NCBI RefSeq assembly: GCF_005849285.1
Contig: NZ_CP040517.1
Span: 1,494,501-1,558,500, forward strand
From: Luteithermobacter gelatinilyticus
GTDB lineage: Bacteria; Pseudomonadota; Alphaproteobacteria; Sphingomonadales; Emcibacteraceae
Length of the DNA: 64,000 nt
Direction: 5' to 3'
Below are positions 16,661 through 26,223 of the stretch, one piece after another (the stretch's first letter is position 1; the number at the start of each line of letters is the position of its first letter). The translations under genes and the position numbers were made by a program. The notes under the pieces are model-generated. The model was not told where the DNA came from. It saw only the letters and a program-made list of their open reading frames with translations, and did no database searches.

Positions 16661-18472
16661 ATGAGACAAAATGCTGCCACAGGGCAGGAGGACTTCCTGC
16701 TCGGCGTGGAAAAATCCGTCACCGGGCGCGCCTGGAAAACCCGGCCTGCCGAATTTCGCGTTGTGCAGGCCATCGCCCAGGCGCAAGGCGTGCCGGAAAT
16801 TGTGGCGCGGGTGGTGGCCGGACGAGGGATTGGTATTGAAGAGGCAGAAGCCTTCCTGAATCCTACCCTCAGAGCCGCCCTCCCGGACCCTTCCCTGTTC
16901 CAGGATATGGACAAGGCCTGCGCCCGGCTGGCCGATGCAGTCATCAAGAATGAAAAAATTGCTGTTTTCGGGGATTATGATGTGGACGGGGCCACGTCAT
17001 CTGCCTTGTTCAAAAGGTTTTTACGGGCCGTGGGGCGGGACTGCCTGATTTATATTCCCGACCGGTTGCGTGAAGGCTATGGGCCCAACAGCGCCGCTCT
17101 GCTTGGGTTGAAAGAACAGGGCGTTGATCTTGTTGTCACCGTGGATTGCGGCATTGTTTCTTTTGAACCGCTCCAGGCCGCCCAAGAGGCGGGACTGGAG
17201 GTCATTGTTGTGGATCACCATCAGGCAGAACCCCACCTGCCGGCTGCCGTCGCCGTGGTAAACCCGAACCGCCTTGACGAACCGGGCGGCTATGGCCAAC
17301 TGGCGGCCATTGGGGTGTCGTTTCTGGTTATTGTGGGACTCAACCGGGAACTGCGCCGGCGCAACTGGTATGCTCAGCAAGGCTTTCCGGAACCCGATCT
17401 AATGCAATGGCTGGATCTTGTAGCACTGGGAACAATTTGTGACGTGGTGCCGCTGACTGGTGTTAACAGGGCGCTGGTCGCCCAAGGACTGAAGGTCATG
17501 GCGCGACGGGACAACCCGGGTTTGCGGGCGCTTGCGGATGTGGCAGGCCTTCGGGAAACGCCGGGGACCTATCATGCCGGCTTCTTGATAGGGCCGCGGG
17601 TTAATGCCGGGGGGCGTGTGGGACGGTGTGACGCCGGAAGCCGTATTCTCAGCACCGATGACGAAGAAGAGGCCCGGCAATTGGCCGACGAATTGCACCA
17701 TTATAACATGGAACGACAGGCTATTGAGCAGGCGGTGCTCGAACAGGCCCAGAATCAGATTGCCGCACGAATTGGCCCGGCGGGAGAAGTGCCGCCGGTG
17801 ATCATCACTCACGGGCAGGGGTGGCATCCGGGCGTGATTGGCATTGTCGCCGGTCGCTTGAAGGAATTTTATCAGCGCCCCACCTTTGTCATCGGCCTGG
17901 ATGATGAGGGAATCGGCAAAGGATCAGGGCGGTCGATTCCCGGAGTGGACCTGGGAGCGGTTGTCACCGCAGCGCGCCAGCAGGGGATTCTGATCAATGG
18001 CGGCGGCCATGCCATGGCTGCAGGATTAACCCTGGCCTCGACCCGGCTGAAGGAATTGGAAACTTTTCTTGCGAGCCGTCTGGCGGCTCATGTAACAGAG
18101 GCATTGAGTGGCTTGTCCCTGAAGTTAGACGGGGCGCTGGCTGCCGAAGCGGTCAAACCGGAATTGGTGGAACTTTTGCAGCAGGTTGGCCCCTACGGAC
18201 AGGGCAATCCCCAGCCACGCTTTGCGCTGGCACAGATGAAGGTGCGTTTTGCAACGGTGGTGGGCCAGAATCATGTCAAATGTGCCCTTCAAGGCCCGGA
18301 CGGCGCCACCGTTAAGGCAATCGCCTTCCGTTGCGCTGACCAGCCGCTCGGGCAGTTGATTCTGAATAAGGTCGGCCAGCGGATCCATGTGGCCGGAACC
18401 CTAAAAAATTCCCATTGGAATGGGCAGGTTTCGGCGGAGCTGTTTATTGAAGATGCGGCTGAAACGCTTTGA
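16661..18472 (+). CDS. recJ: single-stranded-DNA-specific exonuclease RecJ
   Basis: 603 residues from ATG 16661; an upstream extension of the frame only overlaps glpX. The DHH-family catalytic motifs are present: VFGDYDVDGATS, TVDCGI, VIVVDHHQAEP, then the DHHA1 motif NGGGHAMAAGL. A C-terminal OB-like segment follows (GPYGQGNPQPRFAL). RecJ degrades ssDNA 5' to 3' in recombination and mismatch repair. It is the last gene of the aminotransferase-hom-glpX-recJ run and is followed by tRNA-Glu. Confidence 0.96.
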   Translation: MRQNAATGQEDFLLGVEKSVTGRAWKTRPAEFRVVQAIAQAQGVPEIVARVVAGRGIGIEEAEAFLNPTLRAALPDPSLFQDMDKACARLADAVIKNEKIAVFGDYDVDGATSSALFKRFLRAVGRDCLIYIPDRLREGYGPNSAALLGLKEQGVDLVVTVDCGIVSFEPLQAAQEAGLEVIVVDHHQAEPHLPAAVAVVNPNRLDEPGGYGQLAAIGVSFLVIVGLNRELRRRNWYAQQGFPEPDLMQWLDLVALGTICDVVPLTGVNRALVAQGLKVMARRDNPGLRALADVAGLRETPGTYHAGFLIGPRVNAGGRVGRCDAGSRILSTDDEEEARQLADELHHYNMERQAIEQAVLEQAQNQIAARIGPAGEVPPVIITHGQGWHPGVIGIVAGRLKEFYQRPTFVIGLDDEGIGKGSGRSIPGVDLGAVVTAARQQGILINGGGHAMAAGLTLASTRLKELETFLASRLAAHVTEALSGLSLKLDGALAAEAVKPELVELLQQVGPYGQGNPQPRFALAQMKVRFATVVGQNHVKCALQGPDGATVKAIAFRCADQPLGQLILNKVGQRIHVAGTLKNSHWNGQVSAELFIEDAAETL

Positions 18473-18576
18473 AAATTAAAACCTTGCGGGCCTTTTGCGG
18501 AAAAAATTATTTTTTTGGGAAAAAGGTGTTGACCATCGGCGAGGATATGTTTAGAAACCACCTCACCGAACACGAC

Positions 18577-18652
18577 GGCCCCTTCGTCTAGCGGTCTAGG
18601 ACGCCGCCCTTTCACGGCGGAAACACGGGTTCGAGTCCCGTAGGGGTCACCA
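18577..18652 (+). tRNA. tRNA-Glu (anticodon TTC), CCA encoded
   Basis: The acceptor stem GGCCCCT pairs with AGGGGTC (one G-U). The anticodon stem CCGCC/GGCGG encloses CTTTCAC, giving anticodon TTC. The T arm reads CGGGTTCGAGTCCCG, and CCA is encoded at 18650-18652. A possible promoter, TTGACC at 18529 and TTTAGA at 18550, lies just upstream. Confidence 0.97.
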
Positions 18653-18673
18653 ACTTTTTGTAAAAGAATGAAA

Positions 18674-18707
18674 AACAGGCTCAATCTGGAGTCTGTTTTC
18701 TTTTTTT
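18674..18707 (+). terminator. terminator of tRNA-Glu
   Basis: AACAGGCTC (18674-18682) pairs with GAGTCTGTT with one mismatch and runs into TTCTTTTTTT. Confidence 0.75.
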
Positions 18708-18758
18708 ATAAAGACTTAAAAAAACTCTCTCACATTTTGCTTTAACTCTACTATCTCC

Positions 18759-18798
18759 TTAGAATGAATTGAGCCAACCTCTTCACAATTCACTCTAA
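18759..18798 (+). repeat. 38-bp palindromic repeat, forward copy
   Basis: Arms TAGAATGAATTG and CAATTCACTCTA enclose the 14-base centre AGCCAACCTCTTCA. Flanking TT and AA extend the palindrome. Confidence 0.9.
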
Positions 18799-18914
18799 AA
18801 AAATAATAATTCCTGAACCAAAGCGGCGATCAAAAAAATTCCGAAAAACCGTAAAGGGAAAAAGGGGATGTTGTCGGCGTGTGGTTTTGTGGTTAAGTTA
18901 GGCAAATTTTACTG

Positions 18915-18952
18915 TAGAGTGAATTGAGCCAATCTATCCACAATTCACTCTA
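18915..18952 (+). repeat. 38-bp palindromic repeat, forward copy
   Basis: Perfect 12-bp arms TAGAGTGAATTG and CAATTCACTCTA around AGCCAATCTATCCA. It lies upstream of ggt. Confidence 0.9.
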
Positions 18953-18992
18953 ATCATCACACTATCCCGTTCATCACAGGACAGGCGACACA

Positions 18993-20758
18993 ATGTTTTT
19001 TTTCCTGAAAGATAACAAGTTCACCAGAACACTTTCCTCATTTCTTACGGTTTTTGGTTTTTCCCTTGTTTTTGGCTTTATGCCTGCCGGACAGCTTCTC
19101 GCAGAGCGTCAGGCTGCAATTATTGATTATTCCTCGATTCATCATCCTGTGGTGGGTCGTGAGGGCATGGTGGTCAGTCAAAGCCGCCTGGCCAGTGAAG
19201 TTGGGGCAGAAATCCTGCGCAAGGGGGGAATGCAGTGGATGCCGCCGTTGCCGTAGGGCTGGCGTTGGCGGTCACTTTGCCGCGGGCCGGCAATCTGGGC
19301 GGCGGCGGATTCATGATGGTCTATCTGGCTGAAGAACAGAAAACCATTGCCATTGATTACCGCGAAATGGCACCCAAAGCCGCACACCGGGATTTGTTTC
19401 TCAATAAAAACGGCAATGTGGACCATAAAAAGGCCCGTTTCAGTCTGTTGTCTGCCGGTGTCCCGGGAACCCCGGCCGGCCTGCATCATGCACTTCAAAA
19501 CTATGGCACGATGAGTTGGCAGGAAGTAATCGAACCGGCCATTGAGCTAGCCGAAAAAGGTATCACGGTAAGTTTTGACCTGGCCCATAATCTGAAAAGC
19601 CGTTTGCATCTGCGGTTTTATAAAGCCACATGTGAGGCGTATTTCAAAACGGATTGTGCCCCTTATGAGGCCGGCGAAACGCTGATTCAGGAAGAACTGG
19701 CCTGGTCACTGACCCAGTTGCGCGATCATGGCCCTGACGCCTTTTACAAAGGTGCCATTGCTGATAAGATTGTGGCGGAAATGAAACGTTCGGGCGGTTT
19801 GATCACCAAAGAGGATCTGGCCGCCTATACCGTACGGGAAAGGGAGCCGGTGCAGGGAACCTTCCACGGTTATGACATTATATCCATGCCGCCCCCAAGC
19901 TCTGGCGGGGTGCATATTATTCAGATGCTCAACATGCTGGAACAGTTTGATCTGGAAAAAACCGGCCCCAACAGTGCCGCCACCATTCATATCCTGGCCG
20001 AAGTCATGAAACGGGCCTATGCAGACCGCAGCAAATACCTGGGGGATCCGGATTTCACGGAAGTGCCAGTAAAGGGCCTGACACACAAGGCTTATGCCAG
20101 GGAACTTGCCGCCCAAATCAGGGCCTGCTGTATCACGCCATCTTCAGACATTCAGCCGGGGGCGGCATCAAAATATGAAAGCCCCGACACCACCCATTAT
20201 TCCGTCATGGATAAATGGGGCAATGTGGTCTCCAACACCTATACCCTGAACTTTTCCTATGGCTCCGGCATTACTATTCCGGGCACGGGGATTTTGATGA
20301 ATAATGAAATGGATGATTTCTCCGCCAAACCGGGCGTGCCGAACGCGTTCGGCCTTCTTGGGGGAGACGCCAACGCCATAGAACCCGGCAAAAGACCACT
20401 CAGTTCCATGACCCCCACCATTGTGCTCAAGGACGGCAAACCCTATCTGGTGACCGGCAGTCCCGGCGGCAGTCGCATTATTTCGACCGTATTGCAGACG
20501 CTGATTAATGTTTTGGTGTATGATATGAATGTGGCTGAAGCCGTTTCCCGGCCGCGGATGCATCATCAGTGGATGCCGGATATATTGTTTGTGGAGCCGG
20601 GATTCAATCCGGACACACTCCATTTGCTTGAAAAAATGGGGTATACTTTAAGACAGACATCCACTATGGGCAGCGTACAATCCATCCAGTACAGGGACGG
20701 ATTGTTCTTCGGTGGATCCGATCCCCGCCGGCCCGGTGCGGGGGCTGTTGCTCCCTGA
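18993..20758 (+). pseudogene. ggt: gamma-glutamyltransferase, one-base frameshift
   Basis: Two frames together encode a normal GGT of about 588 residues. Frame 1 (18993-19256) has the signal peptide (hydrophobic VFGFSLVFGFMPAG) and the start of the enzyme, ending SEVGAEILRKGG. Frame 2 (from 19235) continues exactly with NAVDAAVAVGLALAVTLPRAG. The break is at the six-G run 19223-19228; a seventh G restores the family sequence KGGNAVDAA. The catalytic threonine motif DTTHYSV and GSPGGSRIIST are intact. Periplasmic GGT cleaves glutathione. This is either a recent pseudogene, a slippage-controlled gene, or an assembly error. Confidence 0.9.
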
Positions 20759-20808
20759 CCCGGGATAGGCCCATCTGGTCATCAATTTTGTCTGAACTGT
20801 CAATACCA

Positions 20809-21393
20809 ATGCCGGAACAGCCCCCCGTCAGGGAGAGCACTATCAGAGCCTTCATCGCCATCCCGCTAGCGGATCAGGCAAGGGAGATTCTGAAACAACA
20901 TGTTCTGCCGGCCAAAAAGACGCTGAAGGACAAGAATATTCGTTGGGTCCCGCCGGCCAACTATCATGTGACACTGGCATTTCTGGGGTCAGTTCCGGAA
21001 GCTGGGCAGGAGGATATTGAGGCAGTTATAGAAAAAGTTTGTCATGGGCGGGAGGTATTTAACGTGCACGTCAATGCTGCCCGGCCGTTTCCCAGCGAAC
21101 GGAAAGCCCGGCTTTTTGCAGCGGAAATTACGCCTTCTGACCCGTTATCTCGGCTTCAGGCTGCGCTCCGTTGCGCGCTTGACGCCCACGGCTACAAGAT
21201 GGAAGACAAACGTTTCCGGCCCCATGTCACCCTCGCCCGTCTGAAACGGCCAATGGCTCTGTCAGGAGCAGTGGGAGATGCAGGATTTCCCATTGCCTTG
21301 GCTGTTAACAGGGTCTGTCTGTATAAAAGTGAGACCCACCAAACCGGCGCGGTTTATACTTGTCTGCGGGATGTCGTCTTTAGAGTGAATTGA
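20809..21393 (+). CDS. thpR: RNA 2',3'-cyclic phosphodiesterase (2'-5' RNA ligase family)
   Basis: 194 residues from ATG 20809; a TTG at 20788 would add seven codons, and neither start has a strong ribosome-binding site. Both HxTx catalytic motifs of the 2H phosphoesterase fold are present, HVTLAFLG and HVTLARLK, along with RAFIAIPL at the start. The last codons and the TGA stop (reading FRVN-stop) are supplied by a copy of the 38-bp repeat, so the native C-terminus may have been altered by its insertion. It is convergent with the DMT transporter. Confidence 0.9.
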   Translation: MPEQPPVRESTIRAFIAIPLADQAREILKQHVLPAKKTLKDKNIRWVPPANYHVTLAFLGSVPEAGQEDIEAVIEKVCHGREVFNVHVNAARPFPSERKARLFAAEITPSDPLSRLQAALRCALDAHGYKMEDKRFRPHVTLARLKRPMALSGAVGDAGFPIALAVNRVCLYKSETHQTGAVYTCLRDVVFRVN

Positions 21394-21418
21394 GCCAATC
21401 TATTCACAATTCATTCTA
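21381..21418 (+). repeat. 38-bp palindromic repeat supplying the thpR stop codon
   Basis: Arms TAGAGTGAATTG and CAATTCATTCTA enclose AGCCAATCTATTCA. The thpR frame enters the left arm and stops at the TGA (21391-21393) that spans the arm and the loop. Confidence 0.9.
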
Positions 21419-21459
21419 TATCGACACCCTTATATCGGCACCGGGGGACAGCCCCGGGG

Positions 21460-22370
21460 TCAGCTCTGGCGACGATTGGCCTTACGATCCAGAAAAACAC
21501 TGAGATAGAAGCCGGCAAAAATGAAAAACTGCCCCGTCACCTGATAGGGTTGCAGGCGGTCGCCAAGAATTACATAACTCAGGAGTGCTACAAAAATCGG
21601 CATCATATAGAAAAAAGTCGCTGCGACCTGGGGACCAACAACGGCGACACCATTGTTCCAGAAATAAAAGGCAATAATGGACGGGAAAATCCCCATATAA
21701 AGAATGATGCCAATATTTTGCGTATTCAGCTCAATTCCCCCACAACAAGAAATTCCACTATATAAAAAGGCACCATCAAAGCGAGGCCGGCCACCACCAA
21801 TACTGTCAGAAATGCCAGTGGTGGCAGCTCGGTCAGGGGATTTTTGATCAGTAGAACGCTGTAAAGTCCCCAGCAAAAGACAGCAAGCAACATCCAGAGG
21901 TTGCCAGGACTGGCTCCTATTGAAAGAAGATTGCCGGGTGTTCCCTGGCTGAGCAGAATCATGATGCCGATAAATGCCACGGCCAGACCGGCAAGCTGGT
22001 GGCGGCTTGGTTTTTTTCCCAAAACCAGCCAAGCTAGGAAAAATGTGGCAACCGGGCTGAAGGTCTGGATCATGTTGAGACTGATGACTGCGGCGGAATG
22101 CGCGCTAAGATACAACAAGGCATTAAAAATGCTGATCGACAGCGCCGCTTGAAACAGGACATATTTCCAGGCCCGAAGAATGGCCTGTTTGTGCTCCAGC
22201 AAAGTTCGATAGGTCAGAGGCAGAAGGATCAGTGCTGCTACCCCCCAGCGCCAGAAATTTCCGGTGATGGGCGGAATAGTGTTGTTCATCAGACTGGCTG
22301 CGATATAATTACCGGCCCAGCACAGGATTGTGGTGGTCAGCCCTAAATAGGCGGTAAGACGAAGTGACAT
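21460..22370 (-). pseudogene. EamA/DMT-family exporter, one-base frameshift
   Basis: Two minus-strand frames make one ten-helix drug/metabolite transporter of about 303 residues. The first (22370-21726) covers the N-terminal EamA repeat (ILCWAGNYIAASLM) and most of the second. The second frame continues with ELNTQNIGIILYMGIFPSIIAF and FFYMMPIFVALLSY to 21460. The break lies in a five-G run (minus strand, about 21739-21743); a sixth G joins VEFLVVG to GIELNTQ. The substrate is unknown. It follows the 89-residue ORF by eight bases. Confidence 0.87.
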
Positions 22371-22378
22371 GGATCGTA

Positions 22379-22648
22379 TCAGTGTTGAGTATTTTGAGAA
22401 GATGTCGAGCTAACGGTGGCTTTTTCCAGCGCTTCGGCAGCTTCGCCATAAATCCTCCCTTCCAGGGAAAGCTCAAGAAAGCGTATATAATCCTTCTCGT
22501 TGGTGATTTTTTCGCGGGCCACGGAAATGATTTCCAGAGAAGACGATGCCTCAAGCTGATATGTCTGGATAAGCGTGAGCATTTCCGCGCTGATTCTGTC
22601 CAGCTCCTGGCGGATGGCGGTGAGGGTAAGTTCACTGGCTTTCAGCAT
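22379..22648 (-). CDS. small helical protein, unknown function
   Basis: 89 residues, predicted all helical, with heptad-like leucines (LTLTAIRQELDRISAEML, and KDYIRFLELSLEG). No family is recognised. It starts at ATG 22648 and ends eight bases before the DMT transporter start on the same strand, so the two may share a transcript. It diverges from the GGDEF-EAL gene. The spacing and the lack of a better ORF support it. Confidence 0.55.
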   Translation of the reverse strand: MLKASELTLTAIRQELDRISAEMLTLIQTYQLEASSSLEIISVAREKITNEKDYIRFLELSLEGRIYGEAAEALEKATVSSTSSQNTQH

Positions 22649-22782
22649 GCTGCAATCCCGTCACATATATGGAACACATAAGTCCGCGTTCCCGGAAGTT
22701 TTGATTTTATTTACATTTTTCCGCTAAATATATTCATAACCAACCAAAAAGGCTGGGACATGTATAAACCAGGCATTCATTA

Positions 22783-25166
22783 ATGACAACGTCGTTATCA
22801 TTCCGGACACTGAGTGAAAAGCTGTCTCTGCTGGAAGAGCAAGGGAAGGGGGGGCACCCCTTCGACACCAAAGCCATACTGCTCAGACAACTGGCCTTTC
22901 TGGAAAAAGCCATGCTGCCTGCCGCGGTCAGCAGCCTGGTAATTGGTGTAATTTTTCTCAGCATTATCGCGCCGAGGGCTGACACTGTGGTGCTGGCGGT
23001 CTGGTATGCATGTCTGGTTCTCGCAGTGGTTCCCCGGTTTTTTCTGTCGCTTCTGAGGACCCGTTTCAGTTTTGAAAAGAAACCCTATTTTTGGCTGGGG
23101 ATCTGCATCACCTCTTTCTCTCTTTCGGGGTGGTGTGGGGAAGTTCGCTGATTTTTGCACAAGAACCCGAGCCTGCCGCCAATTTTTACCTGGTTCTTGC
23201 CATGCTAGCCGGCCTCGGATGTGTGGCCGTGATCGCGGGGGCGGCACACAAATTCGTCATCTGGGCCTTTTTGGGGGCGATTTCCCTGCCGACCCTGGGG
23301 TTTATTTTTGCAACACCTTATGTTCCCTCATTGGCTATGGGATTGTCGGTTGTCATTTATGTTCTGGTGATTGGATATTGCGGGCATTTGGTTAATGACC
23401 TGTTGGTGAAAACGCTGACGCTGCAATATAAAAACCAGAAACTGAACCATGAAATTTCCGCGCTTTTGAACGACCATTATGAATCCCTGGAAAGCTTGCG
23501 GTTTCTGGTCAACCGCATGGGCTCCGGCGTTGCCATGTTTGATCAGAAAAATAACCTGGTCACCTGGAACAAGGCCTATGAAGATATTTTTGGCTATCCG
23601 AAAGACTTTCTTCAGCCAGGTGTTCCCTTGCGGGAATTGCTGGAATGGTATCTTAGCCGATTCGACAAAAACAAAGTCGAGATCAAAGCAGAAATCGCAA
23701 AAATCCTTGAAAAGCTAGATCGCGGCCGAAAGAAAAAATTCCTGAACACTGAATTTGATCTGCCGGATGGACGAATATATGATTTAAGAATAGATTATCT
23801 GCCCGATGGGGAAACCATTTACAGCTTCTCCGATGTCACGCATCGGGCCAAGGCCAGCACAGATGCGCTGGTTAAGATGACACAGCTTGATCCCCTGACC
23901 AGCATGCCCAACCGTTTGATGTTCCGGCGGGAGCTGAAAAAAAGACTGTTGCGTTCGGAAACAACGGGACGGCCCATCGCCATTCTTCTGGTCAATATAG
24001 ACACCTTTAAGACCATTAACGAGATGTACGGCCATGCCACGGGGGACCGGGTCATCGTCCAGATGGGAGAAAAGTTGTGTTCGTTGGCAGAGCAAGACGA
24101 TTTTGTTGCCCGCTTTGGTGGTGATGAATTTGCTGTGATTACGCAGCGCCTTACCACAAAGGACAAAGTCCTGGAATATGCTCGACAGGTGCAAAACAGC
24201 TTTCGTCAACCGATGAAACTTGGGGGGAAAGAAATCATTCTCGAACTTTCCATCGGGGCCACTCTCTATCCGGACGATCAGGGAAGCCCCGATCAACTGG
24301 TCCGCAATGCGGGCATTGCTTTAGGTAAGGCAAAACAGGAAGGCGGAACTGCCATCGTGATGTTCAATTGGCATATGCAGGAAGAACTGAAAGACAAAAC
24401 CACGCTGGTGACGGATATCCGCACCAGTATGGAAACCAGTCAGTTTGTTCTGCATTACCAACCCCAGATTGACCTGAAAAGCCGGCAGATATGCGGGGTT
24501 GAGGCCCTGATGAGGTGGAATCATCCGCAACGCGGTTGGATTTCGCCGGGAGAGTTTATCCCGCTTGCGGAATGGTCAAAACAGATTATCCCGTTGACTG
24601 AACAACTTTTGCCGGAAGCCTGCATCCAGGCCCAGGTCTGGGCCGCACAGAGAATAAAGCCGGTGCCGATTTCCGTGAATATTTCCCCAATGCATTTTCA
24701 TGATAAGGGATTTGTGGACTTCGTGCGTGAATGTCTTGAGGAAGCTTCTTTGGCGCCGGAACTTCTGGAGTTGGAGATTACCGAAGGTATTGTGATGAGC
24801 AAAACCGAAGATGTGATGTCCACATTGCGGGGGTTATCGGAGCTCGGGGTCCGGTTGTCCATTGATGATTTTGGCACCGGGTATTCATCCCTGACTTATC
24901 TGCGCCGCTTGCCCATCAGTAAACTCAAGATAGATCAGGCATTTGTGCGCGACATGATACAGGAAAAAGAAGCCCAGTCTGTTATTGAAGCCATCATCCG
25001 GCTGGGGCACAGTTTTAATCTTGAAGTGATTGCCGAGGGCATCGAAACGGCCGAGCAGCTTAAGATGCTTGCTGCCATGAACTGTGATCAGGCGCAGGGA
25101 TTTTATATTGGACGCCCGCTTTCCGCGGCCGATATAACCGAATGGATCAGAACACATTCCGGATGA
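22783..25166 (+). pseudogene. membrane PAS-GGDEF-EAL protein, one-base frameshift near the N-terminus
   Basis: Frame 1 (22783-23151) encodes the first two helices of a six-helix sensor domain. Frame 2 (to 25166) continues with helices three to six, a PAS-like domain (NRMGSGVAMFDQKNNLVTWN), GGDEF and EAL. Adding one G to the four-G run 23127-23130, or one T just before it, joins ICITSFSL to GVVWGSSLIF, giving about 794 residues. RFGGDEFAV is intact, as are the EAL motifs VEALMRW, DDFGTGYSSLTY and AEGIETAEQ, so both c-di-GMP synthesis and hydrolysis are possible. Frame 2 alone could still yield a protein lacking the first helices. Confidence 0.88.
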
Positions 25167-25219
25167 AACCATTTCCCACTGATGCGCGAGCAGGGGCGTT
25201 CGTGCAGGGCAGACCAGGA

Positions 25220-25255
25220 CTGACCTAGATCAATTTTTTTGCTGACGCATATCAA
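25220..25255 (+). promoter_or_regulatory. two tandem FNR/Crp-type boxes before ompW
   Basis: CTGAC-CTAG-ATCAA (25220-25233) and CTGAC-GCAT-ATCAA (25242-25255) each have one perfect half of the FNR-family motif TTGAT-N4-ATCAA. Their centres are 22 bases apart, two helical turns. They lie 61-96 bases before the ompW start codon. Confidence 0.55.
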
Positions 25256-25272
25256 GGTTTGTTTCTTCTGAA

Positions 25273-25298
25273 ACTGTTAAGACTCACTCATTAACAGT
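25273..25298. promoter_or_regulatory. inverted repeat in the ompW leader
   Basis: ACTGTTAA (25273-25280) and TTAACAGT (25291-25298) are perfect 8-bp arms separated by ten bases, ending just before the GAGAGGA ribosome-binding site. It could be an operator or an mRNA hairpin. Confidence 0.4.
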
Positions 25299-25315
25299 AA
25301 GAGAGGAAACACCTA

Positions 25316-25966
25316 ATGAAAAAATCTATCCTGAAGACGGCCGGCATTGCCGGAGCAACTCTGATCTGTCTGATGTCTTCAACTGCAATTGCCAAGGAAG
25401 CCGGGGACTGGCTGGTCCGGGCCCGCGGTGTTCTAGTCACGCCTGATGCCGGGGGCACCACGTCCATTGGTGGTGAGGTGGATATTGACAACAGCGTCGT
25501 GCCGGAACTGGATTTTACTTATTTCATCACGGACAATATCGGTGTCGAACTTATTTTGGCGACCACTAAGCATAACCCGGTGGTCAAGAACTCTGATCTT
25601 GGTGAAGTTCCCTTGGGCAGTGTGTGGTTGTTACCGCCGACGCTGACTTTCCAATATCATTTCGCTCCCAAAGAAGCCTTTAGCCCTTATGTGGGGGCTG
25701 GTGTGAATTATACATTTTTCTACAGCGAGGACACCTCCGAGGCTTTGGAAGGGCTTGGCATGACCAAAATCAATTATGATGACGGGTTTGGATTTGCCCT
25801 TCAGGCCGGTTTTGATTATGCCATCAACGAAAAATGGTCCTTTAACGTGGACGTTAAAAAGGTCTGGCTGAATACAGAAGTTTCTATTGCCAATGGCGCC
25901 GTTACAGCAGCGGATGTGGACATTAATCCGTGGCTGATCGGGGTCGGCTTCGGCTACAGTTTCTAA
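25316..25966 (+). CDS. ompW: OmpW-family outer membrane beta-barrel
   Basis: 216 residues with a signal peptide cleaved after STAIA and an eight-strand barrel typical of OmpW: GDWLVRARGVLVTPD, LDFTYFITDNIGVEL, PPTLTFQYHF, FSPYVGAGVNYT, INEKWSFNVDVKKVW, and a terminal FGYSF with the aromatic end recognised by the BAM machinery. OmpW proteins form narrow hydrophobic channels. In enterobacteria ompW is controlled by FNR, which agrees with the two FNR-type boxes upstream here. A strong terminator follows. Confidence 0.94.
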   Translation: MKKSILKTAGIAGATLICLMSSTAIAKEAGDWLVRARGVLVTPDAGGTTSIGGEVDIDNSVVPELDFTYFITDNIGVELILATTKHNPVVKNSDLGEVPLGSVWLLPPTLTFQYHFAPKEAFSPYVGAGVNYTFFYSEDTSEALEGLGMTKINYDDGFGFALQAGFDYAINEKWSFNVDVKKVWLNTEVSIANGAVTAADVDINPWLIGVGFGYSF

Positions 25967-26146
25967 GAAACTTTGGTGACAGACGGGAGAAGGAATTTAC
26001 TTTGCCTGGCAAAAGCGATAAACTTGTCCCGTCAACCTGATGAGAAAGGACTGCCAGGGGTGATAGTGAGAAGACCACCACGAGCGAGAATTCCGGATCC
26101 CGGTCCCGAGCTTATGTCCTTTCTTGTGTCAAAAAGCAACAATCAG

Positions 26147-26174
26147 CGCCTTCCTTTCGAGGAAGGCGTTTTTT
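26147..26174 (+). terminator. terminator of ompW with TTCG tetraloop
   Basis: CGCCTTCCT (26147-26155), loop TTCG, then AGGAAGGCG (26160-26168), a perfect stem followed by six T residues. The 26 kb interval before it holds no credible gene. Confidence 0.92.
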
Positions 26175-26223
26175 GTTGTGTCTTCTCGCCTTTTCCTGTC
26201 CAACAAGATGAATGGAGACTGTA

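Larger units (their letters stand above)
18653..18992. other. gene-free interval with a terminator and two repeat copies
   Basis: 340 bases without a credible ORF. It contains the tRNA terminator and two same-orientation copies of the 38-bp palindrome (18759 and 18915), about 155 bases apart. It is the only intergenic region in the window with two copies. The second ends 40 bases before the ggt start, so it lies in the ggt promoter or leader. Confidence 0.7.

Noticed and set aside
18289-18684. Minus-strand ORF across the tRNA gene
   Set aside because: It is antisense to recJ and tRNA-Glu; no family features.
18759-18952. CRISPR array from two repeats in one intergenic region
   Set aside because: Only two copies, the spacing is irregular for CRISPR, and the same repeat occurs singly elsewhere; no cas genes.
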